This document shows, one piece after another, positions 58,061 through 64,000 of a DNA stretch of 64,000 nucleotides. A model generated the notes under the pieces. It saw only the letters and a program-made list of their open reading frames with translations, was not told the origin of the DNA and made no database searches. The stretch's first letter is position 1, and every line of letters begins with the position of its first letter. The stretch is from Sphingopyxis macrogoltabida. Its GTDB lineage: Bacteria > Pseudomonadota > Alphaproteobacteria > Sphingomonadales > Sphingomonadaceae. The stretch spans positions 248,001 to 312,000 of the forward strand of contig NZ_CP009430.1 in NCBI RefSeq assembly GCF_001314325.1, read 5' to 3'. The translations under genes and the position numbers were made by a program.

Positions 58061-58771
58061 ATGCTCGAAGGCCGTCACATCGTTATTCTCGGGGGAAGCT
58101 CGGGGATCGGCTTCGCCGTTGCCGAGTCCGCGATTGCCGCCGGCGCCACTGTCCATATCGGTTCGACGAACCTGGCAAAAATCGAGGATGCGCTCGCGCG
58201 GCTTGGAGCGCAGGCCAGCGGCGCGGTGGTCGATACGACCGACGAGACCAGCCTCGCTGCCTTCTTCGAAGGCTGCAGCGCGATCGATCATCTCGTGCAC
58301 ACGGCAGGCGACCGGCTCCCCCGCGGGCTCACGATCGGCTCCGACTTCGACCTGGCGGCCGCGCAAAGCGCCATGGGTGCCCGCTTCTGGGGGCCGCTGC
58401 TCGCGGTCAAGCACGCGCTGCCCAAGCTGTCGCCCGAGGCCTCGATAACGCTGACGGCCGGGCTCTACGCGCACCGGCCGACCAGGGGATCGACGATGTC
58501 GACCGCGATCGCCGGCGCGGTCGAACATCTCGCGCGCGGCCTCGCGGTCGACCTTGCGCCGGTCCGGGTGAATGCGGTGACGCCGGGGCTGATCGCGACC
58601 GAGATGTGGGCGAAGGTTCCCGAGGATGCGCGGGGCGCGATGACGAAAGCCCAGCCGCTGCCGCGGATGGGCTTTCCCGTCGAAGCCGCCGAAGCCTATC
58701 TTTATTTCATGCGCGCGGGCTTCACGACCGGACAGGTCGCTGTGGTCGACGGCGGCCGGCTATTCTCTTGA
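58061..58771 (+). CDS. SDR-fold protein without YxxxK
   Basis: 236 residues from ATG 58061 (GAAGGAAAG upstream). The cofactor loop GGSSGIGF and HTAGD are present, but at the catalytic site MSTAIAGAVEHL has Met and Ile where Tyr and Lys are expected. RVNAVTPGLIATEM and the C-terminal VAVVDGG are family-typical. A related SDR subgroup lacks the motif, so the loss is not a sequencing artefact by itself. Catalytic role uncertain. Its 3' end overlaps the convergent hydratase gene by 12 bases. Confidence 0.78.
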   Translation: MLEGRHIVILGGSSGIGFAVAESAIAAGATVHIGSTNLAKIEDALARLGAQASGAVVDTTDETSLAAFFEGCSAIDHLVHTAGDRLPRGLTIGSDFDLAAAQSAMGARFWGPLLAVKHALPKLSPEASITLTAGLYAHRPTRGSTMSTAIAGAVEHLARGLAVDLAPVRVNAVTPGLIATEMWAKVPEDARGAMTKAQPLPRMGFPVEAAEAYLYFMRAGFTTGQVAVVDGGRLFS

Positions 58772-59542
58772 ACCGCCCTCGCCCTGCTGCGCGCGGGCGC
58801 GGTTAAAGCCTGCCGCGACCGCGTCGGGTGCGACGTCGAGATTGGCGGCGCGCGCCGCTGCGTCTTCCATGCGAAGGCCTGCCTCGAGCGTGGCCTCGAA
58901 CCCGGACCGGATCAGCGCCTTCATCGCCTCAACGCCCCCAGGCGCGTGCGCGGCGATCTGATCGGCCAGCGCGAGCGCCGCAGGCACGAGCTCGCCCGCT
59001 GGATAGACATGATTTGCGAGGCCCCAAGCCACCGCTTCATGCGCGGCAAGTGGACGCGCCGATAGCGACAGCTCGTTGGCGCGCGATAGTCCGACCGCCC
59101 GCGCCAAGCGCTGCGACAACCCCCAGCCCGGTGTAATGCCGACGCGGACATGGCTGTCGATGAAGGAGGCTTCCTCGGCGACGAGCAGGATATCGAGTGC
59201 CAGCGCGATCTCGAACCCGCCCGTCACCGCGATACCGTTGATCGCGCCGATGAGCGGCTTCGGAAAGGCGGCGATCGCATCGACCATGTTCTCGGCGCCG
59301 ACATTGTCCTCGACGCTTGCCCCGGAGGCCGCGATCTCGCCGAGATCGAGCCCGGACGAAAAGGCTCGCCCCGCGCCCGTCAGAACCACCGCGCGCACCT
59401 CGTCGTCGTCCGCGAGGTCAGAAAGAGCGGCAATAAAGGCGCGGCGGAGCGCCGACGTAAGCGCGTTGAGCTTATCGGGGCGGTTGAAGGTAAGCAGCGC
59501 TACCGCACCGCGGCGTTCGACGAGCAGCGGATCGCCGCTCAT
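58760..59542 (-). CDS. Enoyl-CoA hydratase/isomerase
   Basis: 260 residues from ATG 59542, overlapping the ligase stop as ATGA. Crotonase fold with FSSGLDL, the second oxyanion segment GIAVTGGFEIALALD and HVRVGITPGWGLSQRL. The two glutamates of classical hydratases are not both evident, so isomerase or another crotonase reaction is possible. Last gene of a three-gene minus-strand operon starting at 61888. Confidence 0.82.
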   Translation of the reverse strand: MSGDPLLVERRGAVALLTFNRPDKLNALTSALRRAFIAALSDLADDDEVRAVVLTGAGRAFSSGLDLGEIAASGASVEDNVGAENMVDAIAAFPKPLIGAINGIAVTGGFEIALALDILLVAEEASFIDSHVRVGITPGWGLSQRLARAVGLSRANELSLSARPLAAHEAVAWGLANHVYPAGELVPAALALADQIAAHAPGGVEAMKALIRSGFEATLEAGLRMEDAAARAANLDVAPDAVAAGFNRARAQQGEGGSRE

Positions 59543-61098
59543 GCGACGCTGCGCTGTTGCCCATCCCAATAGGGCGCCCGAAGGTCCTTCTTGGACACCT
59601 TGCCCGACGGCACGAGCGGGAAGGCCTCGACAAAATCGACGCTTTTGGGGACCTTGTAGCCGGCGAGCAGGCCGCGACAGTGGGCGACCAGCACATCTTC
59701 GTCGGCAGCATGCCCCTCGCGCACGATGACGATCGCCTTCACGCTCTCGCCCCAGCGCGGATCGGGGACACCGATGACGGCGACGCCAGCAACCGCCGGA
59801 TGGGTCGACAGCACATTCTCGATCTCGGCCGAGTAGATATTCTCGCCGCCCGAGACGATCATGTCCTTGGCGCGGTCGACGATATAATAGAGCCCCTCTT
59901 CGTCACGCCGCGCGATATCGCCCGAGCGATACCAGCCATTTTCGATTGCCTGCTGGGTCAGTTCGGGCTGGCGCCAATAGCCCGTGGTGATCGACGGCTG
60001 GCGGATGAGAAGTTCGCCCGGTTCGCCGTCGGGCACTTCGCGGCCATCGGCGTCGACGATGCGAAACTCGATCAGCGGCAGCGGGCGGCCGCAGCTCTTG
60101 AGCTTTTCTTCATGCTCGAGATCATGCTCGTCGGGCCGGAGGATCGATGTCGCCCCGCCCGCCTCTGTCGAGCCGTAGAATTGCATGAACTCGCCGGGCA
60201 TGGTGGCGATCGCGCGCTTGATGAGGCCGAGGCTGATCGGCGAGCCCGCATAGAGCGTCAGACGGATCGACGAGAAATCGGTCTTCGCTGCATCGGGATG
60301 GTCGAGCAGCATCTGGAGCATCGTCGGGGTCAGCGTCAGGAGCGTCGGCTTCATGCGGTCGATGGTGGCGAGCATCGCGGCGGGGTCGAACTGCCGCACG
60401 ATGTCGATCGCCACGCCATTGTAGAGGCACTGCAGCATGATACCGATGTGCAGCAGATGGAAATTGGGCAGGCCGTTGACGAAACTGTCGCCCGCCTGCC
60501 ATTTGTAGGTCGGTTCGAGATGCTCCGAGAGCCGCATCATGTTGGTGCCGCCATGCGAGAGCATCACCCCCTTGGCATTCCCCGTCGTACCCGAGGTGTA
60601 GAGCTGGAACGCCGTGTCCTCCAGATGCGGCCGCTTGGCGACCGGCTTTTCGGAACAGCCCGCCACGCGCTTTTCCAGCGTCTCCTGCTCGTCGATCCAG
60701 ATCGCCTGCGGGGGCGTGCTGAGGTGCGCGCACGCCGCCTGCCAGAGCTCCGCCTGCTCGCGTTCGACGATCGCATGGCGGACCTCGCTGTCGGCGATCT
60801 GCGCGGCGAGCTCGGCGGGCGCGAGGCGCCAGTTGAAGATGACGAGGCCGGCGCGGGTGCGCGCACAGCCGAAGAGCGCGAAATAGAAGTCGAAGCTGTT
60901 CTTGCCCATGAAGCCGACCAGCTCACCGGGACGCGCGATCCCGTCCGAGAGATAGTTGGCGACGCGCGCGCAGGCGCGATCGAACTCGGCAAAGTCGACG
61001 ACCCGCGCCGCCGTGCGGAGTGCCGCGCGCGAGGGATCATGGCGCGCCCAATATTCGGGATATTGGCCAAGGCTACGGATTTCCGGAAAGAGCCACAT
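59539..61098 (-). CDS. AMP-dependent long-chain/branched acyl-CoA ligase
   Basis: 519 residues from ATG 61098, the start that gives the compact MWLFPEIRSLGQYP N-terminus; longer open frames lack ribosome sites. Motifs: YTSGTTGNAKGVM, FYGSTEAGG, SGDIARRDEEGLYYIVDR, SGGENIYSAEIE and the Lys in PSGKVSKKDLR. FadD-like but short, similar to fatty or cyclic acid ligases of sphingomonads. Only one base separates it from the preceding hydratase gene. Confidence 0.88.
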   Translation of the reverse strand: MWLFPEIRSLGQYPEYWARHDPSRAALRTAARVVDFAEFDRACARVANYLSDGIARPGELVGFMGKNSFDFYFALFGCARTRAGLVIFNWRLAPAELAAQIADSEVRHAIVEREQAELWQAACAHLSTPPQAIWIDEQETLEKRVAGCSEKPVAKRPHLEDTAFQLYTSGTTGNAKGVMLSHGGTNMMRLSEHLEPTYKWQAGDSFVNGLPNFHLLHIGIMLQCLYNGVAIDIVRQFDPAAMLATIDRMKPTLLTLTPTMLQMLLDHPDAAKTDFSSIRLTLYAGSPISLGLIKRAIATMPGEFMQFYGSTEAGGATSILRPDEHDLEHEEKLKSCGRPLPLIEFRIVDADGREVPDGEPGELLIRQPSITTGYWRQPELTQQAIENGWYRSGDIARRDEEGLYYIVDRAKDMIVSGGENIYSAEIENVLSTHPAVAGVAVIGVPDPRWGESVKAIVIVREGHAADEDVLVAHCRGLLAGYKVPKSVDFVEAFPLVPSGKVSKKDLRAPYWDGQQRSVA

Positions 61099-61099
61099 G

Positions 61100-61888
61100 T
61101 CACACCCCTCCGAATTCGGGTCGACGACGCTCGGTGAACGCCTTGATGGCGCCCGCCGCGTCGCGCGTCCCCGACGACCGGCTGAGCGCCTGGGCTTCGA
61201 GTTCGAGCTGGGTCTCGAGCGGCTGGTCGAAGACCGAAAGCATGAGGCGCCGGATCTCGCCGAACGCCTTGGTCGGCCCTGCGGCCAGTTGCCGGGCCAC
61301 CTCTTCGGCCCGCGCGCGGAACGCATCCTTCGAATGGACTTCGTCGGCAAGGCCGCATGCGAGCGCGGCCTCGGCGCCGAGACTTTCGTTGAGCAGGAGG
61401 AACCGGCGCGCGCGCGCCGCGCCCATGCGCCGCGCATACATGATCGACGATCCCGCGTCGCACGAGAAGCCGATCCCGGGATAGGCGGCGACGAACTTCG
61501 CATCCTCGGCTGCGATCAGGATGTCGGCGCCGGCGACGAAAGCCGACATGCCGCCTGCACAAACGCCGTGCACCGCCGCGACGACCGGCGCATCCATGCG
61601 CTGGAGCCGCGCTATCCCGCTGTGGAGCGATGTCGTCCAGCGCTTGATATTCGCGGGCAGCGAGTCGAGATCGTTCACGAAGCTGGTGATGTCGCCGCCA
61701 TAGCCGAACGCGTCGCCCAACGCGGTGACGAGGACGCAGCGTACCGAGGGATCGACCGACAACAGGGTCGCTGCTTCGCAGGTTTCAGCGCAGAAGGTCT
61801 CGTCGATCGGGTTGCCCCGCACCGCATTGTTGAATTCGAGACGGGCCAGCCCGCCTTTGACCGTCAGCGTCAAGCGCTCGAACGCCAT
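61100..61888 (-). CDS. Enoyl-CoA hydratase/isomerase
   Basis: 262 residues from ATG 61888 with GGGAGAG upstream. Crotonase fold with FGYGGDITSF in the first oxyanion region and VCAGGMSAFVAGAD in the second. The next segment PGIGFSCDAGSSI carries Asp at a position used by some isomerases. It heads the three-gene operon, below the GTAAG/TTTAC site. Likely a double-bond isomerase or hydratase for a branched CoA ester. Confidence 0.82.
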   Translation of the reverse strand: MAFERLTLTVKGGLARLEFNNAVRGNPIDETFCAETCEAATLLSVDPSVRCVLVTALGDAFGYGGDITSFVNDLDSLPANIKRWTTSLHSGIARLQRMDAPVVAAVHGVCAGGMSAFVAGADILIAAEDAKFVAAYPGIGFSCDAGSSIMYARRMGAARARRFLLLNESLGAEAALACGLADEVHSKDAFRARAEEVARQLAAGPTKAFGEIRRLMLSVFDQPLETQLELEAQALSRSSGTRDAAGAIKAFTERRRPEFGGV

Positions 61889-61914
61889 GCCACTCTCCCA
61901 TGACAACCCATTTT

Positions 61915-61928
61915 GTAAGTATGTTTAC
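61915..61928. promoter_or_regulatory. GTAAG-N4-TTTAC site upstream of hydratase-ligase operon
   Basis: GTAAG and TTTAC flank TATG, 27 bases upstream of the start at 61888. It matches the site at 49094-49107. On the minus strand a possible -35 TTGACC (61949-61944) lies 16 bases before TAAACA, which overlaps the site, consistent with repression. Confidence 0.58.
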
Positions 61929-61992
61929 TAGATTGCGCAATAGGGTCAAGCCGGAGGAGCCCCGCTAATCAAATTATGCCAAATGAACACGT

Positions 61993-62038
61993 AAAAAGGG
62001 GGCCGGAGATGCCGCGTTGCCGACATCTTCCGGCCCCC
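61993..62038 (-). terminator. Intrinsic terminator of receptor 5
   Basis: Read on the minus strand, GGGGGCCGGAAGATG pairs with CATCTCCGGCCCCC with a single bulge and a 12-base loop, followed by TTTTT. It lies 42 bases after the receptor stop and fits a Rho-independent terminator for that gene. Confidence 0.85.
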
Positions 62039-62080
62039 AAGTCCGCCGACTGCTAGCCCTAGCAGGACGGCCGGAGGAGA

Positions 62081-64000
62081 TCAGAAGCGATAACCGACTT
62101 TGAGGCCGTAGATTCGCGGTTCGCCCGGAAAGTCGCTCAGCGTCGAGCCGAGAGCCAGGACCGTGCGGCGATAATTTTGCTTGGTCGCGTTGGTAACATA
62201 AGCGGTGATCCGGAAATCACCAATCTCGTACGCCGCGCGGAGATCGAGGAGGCCGTAGGAGGGCTCGCGCGACAGGCTGACGGCACCGCCATAGATGGGA
62301 TTGGCATTGCCCGGCTCATGGTAGAATTCGTCGAGCAGTGCATAGTCGGCGCGCAGTGTCAGACCGCTATTATCGCCAGTCGGAATCCGCCATTCGGCAC
62401 CGACATTGATGCTGTGCTTGGGCGCACGCACCAGACGCCGGTCAGAGAAATCGGTCGCGGCAGTCGGCGGAACACCATCAGCGTTAGTGAAATAGGCGTC
62501 ATATTTCGCGTCGAGATAACCATAGGTCACGCTGAAGTCGATATTGTCGCTCGGACGCAGCAGGAGTTCGACGTCGGCGCCGTAGATCTTCGACGCAGCG
62601 GCGTTGCTTATCAGGCTGGCGGCCGAGCCGCCGCCCAGATCGACGATCCGCGAAACCTGCAGATCCTTATAGTCATAATGGAAGGCCGCCACGTTGAAAC
62701 GGAGCCGGCGATCGAGCCATTCGGACTTGAAACCGACTTCATAGGTCTTGATGTCCTCGGGCTGGAACAGGACGTTCGCTTGTGCCGCCGAGAAGGGCAC
62801 ATATTGAAAGCCGCCGCTCTTGAAGCCGGTCGAATAGCTCGCATAGATGCTTGCGTCGGGGCTGAACTTGTAAGTGGCGACGATGCGCGGATCAAAACTC
62901 TCGTAGGTCGCGCTGTTGTCGACCAGGAAAGGCACGGCGATGAGCGGAACCCCGGGCCGGGTGTTCAGGCCCTGCTGCACCGCCCTCTTCTCGTCGCGCG
63001 TATAGCGGCCGCCGAGGGTGACTTCGAATTTTTCGCCAAGATGGATCGTCGCCTGGCCAAAGATGGCATAGCTGTCGATCTCATAATCCGAGATTGCGGT
63101 GCTGACTTGCGGCCCACCGCTGAGCAACGCTACGACGCTATCGACGCCCAGGCGAAATTCGTCGCTCCGCGCGCTGCGGTCACGATAATAGAAGGCGCCG
63201 ATGATCCAATCGAGGTTTCCGTCGAACGACGCTGGCCCGCTTGGATCGGAAGTGATGCGAATTTCCTGGCTGAACTGCTTCGAGCGCTCGTTACTAAGCT
63301 GGTTCGCAATGTCGAGAGAAGTGCCCTCGAGATCACGGCCGTCTGAAATGCGAAGCTTCTTCAGCGCGCTGATCGACGTGATCGTCGCAAAACCGGCATC
63401 ATATTCAACGCGTCCGATATATGTCTCGGTCTTGCGGTCGAGATAAGGATCAAACGACAGGTTGCCCGCATTGCCGCCAAAATAGGGGATAGGTGTGCGA
63501 CCGGGGCGGCCAAGGAATGTCGCGAGAGGATTGGCAGGCGTGATGACTCCGGCAAGTGACTCCGCGGGCCCGCTGCCGCGGCTAAAACCAGAAAATGCCG
63601 CCTTGTCGCCGTCGCGCGACAATTCGGCCGTCAAATCGATCGTGAGTTGTTCACTCGGTGCGAAGCGCAGCCGCGCCCGTCCACCCCAATTGTCGATGCC
63701 CTGGAATTTGGTGCCAGTCTGCAAATTTGTCTGGTAACCATCGCGCTCGGCCTTCCAGCCCGCTACGCGAAACATTAGCTTATCGCCCGCAATCGGGCCG
63801 CCGACGGCGCCGAACAGGCTATAGCCGTCATAATTGCTGATGCCGGCCTCTGCCTCACCCGTGAAATAGTCGGTCGGACCTTTGGTAATCACGTTTATCG
63901 CACCAGCGATCGTGTTGCGACCGTAGAGCGTGCCTTGCGGACCGCGCAAGACTTCGATGCGCTCGACATCGCGAAGCGAACCGAACGAGCCTGAGGCACG
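62081..64000 (-). CDS. TonB-dependent outer-membrane receptor 5, N-terminus outside window
   Basis: The frame is open from base 64000 to the stop at 62081, giving 639 residues without signal peptide or TonB box. It begins inside the plug with DVERIEVLRGPQGTLYGRN. The barrel is close to receptor 2 at 7259: both contain GAINVITKGPTD, GFKSGGFQYVPFSAAQANV, DYKDLQV and PSYGLLDLRA, and it ends in GYRF. The pair probably arose by duplication and brackets most of the catabolic genes. A terminator follows. Ligand unknown, possibly similar to that of receptor 2. Confidence 0.9.
   Translation of the reverse strand, partial: RASGSFGSLRDVERIEVLRGPQGTLYGRNTIAGAINVITKGPTDYFTGEAEAGISNYDGYSLFGAVGGPIAGDKLMFRVAGWKAERDGYQTNLQTGTKFQGIDNWGGRARLRFAPSEQLTIDLTAELSRDGDKAAFSGFSRGSGPAESLAGVITPANPLATFLGRPGRTPIPYFGGNAGNLSFDPYLDRKTETYIGRVEYDAGFATITSISALKKLRISDGRDLEGTSLDIANQLSNERSKQFSQEIRITSDPSGPASFDGNLDWIIGAFYYRDRSARSDEFRLGVDSVVALLSGGPQVSTAISDYEIDSYAIFGQATIHLGEKFEVTLGGRYTRDEKRAVQQGLNTRPGVPLIAVPFLVDNSATYESFDPRIVATYKFSPDASIYASYSTGFKSGGFQYVPFSAAQANVLFQPEDIKTYEVGFKSEWLDRRLRFNVAAFHYDYKDLQVSRIVDLGGGSAASLISNAAASKIYGADVELLLRPSDNIDFSVTYGYLDAKYDAYFTNADGVPPTAATDFSDRRLVRAPKHSINVGAEWRIPTGDNSGLTLRADYALLDEFYHEPGNANPIYGGAVSLSREPSYGLLDLRAAYEIGDFRITAYVTNATKQNYRRTVLALGSTLSDFPGEPRIYGLKVGYRF

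Noticed and set aside
1..64000. tRNA, rRNA, CRISPR arrays, insertion sequences, integrases
   Set aside because: None seen on either strand; no transposase or integrase motifs and no clustered short repeats.

Overview
The window looks like a catabolic accessory region from a high-GC alphaproteobacterium of the Sphingomonadaceae (Sphingopyxis/Novosphingobium-like). The reasons are very GC-rich codons, GGGAGA-type ribosome binding sites, five large TonB-dependent receptors in 64 kb, and dense runs of CoA-ester enzymes. I found no rRNA, tRNA, CRISPR array or insertion sequence. Both ends cut through genes. No gene-free stretch exceeds 300 bases.

Layout. (1) 1-9505: a truncated acyl-CoA synthetase, a receptor, a TetR regulator, an alpha-methylacyl-CoA racemase-like enzyme with a carboxymuconolactone-decarboxylase-like protein, a divergent HxlR regulator and a second receptor. 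(2) 9608-19704: an Atu/Liu-like branched acyl-CoA module: isovaleryl/citronellyl-CoA dehydrogenase-like enzyme, two SDRs, a biotin-dependent carboxylase whose alpha subunit is split in two, a divergent ligase and enoyl-CoA hydratase/isomerase, flanked by two paralogous MarR-like regulators. (3) 19810-24922: a receptor, monoglyceride-lipase-like hydrolase, secreted lipase and lipase foldase in one operon. (4) 25026-39627: an oxidation island with a CYP153-like P450, rubredoxin, XylB-like alcohol dehydrogenase, XylA-like reductase, aldehyde dehydrogenase and XylM/AlkB-family hydroxylase. It also holds an uncharacterised set: an APH-fold kinase, a small helical partner, two AttH/CrtC-like proteins and a tyrosine-phosphatase-like protein. 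(5) 39582-49037: a ten-gene operon with BadR-, BadH- and BadI-like proteins (alicyclic ring cleavage), ligase, dehydrogenase, hydratase, thioesterase, CoA-transferase and a beta-keto acid cleavage enzyme. (6) 49175-58771: a divergent ten-gene operon for beta-oxidation-like and thiolysis steps. (7) 58760-61888: hydratase, ligase, hydratase. (8) 62081-64000: a fifth receptor, cut by the window edge.

How it may work together (inference). Hydrophobic substrate enters through TonB receptors or is freed from esters by the lipase. A methyl group is oxidised to alcohol, aldehyde and acid by the XylMA-like or CYP153-like system and the dehydrogenases. The acid becomes a CoA thioester, is dehydrogenated and hydrated, and its ring is opened by the BadH/BadI-like pair. 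The branched chain is then trimmed by beta-oxidation, the carboxylase module and lyases. A monocyclic terpenoid or alkylated cyclohexane is a reasonable guess, but the substrate cannot be read from sequence.

Regulation. Two shared inverted repeats tie parts together: TGCGT-N9-ACGCA at 34676 and 38787 beside a MerR-like gene, and GTAAG-N4-TTTAC at 49094 and 61915.
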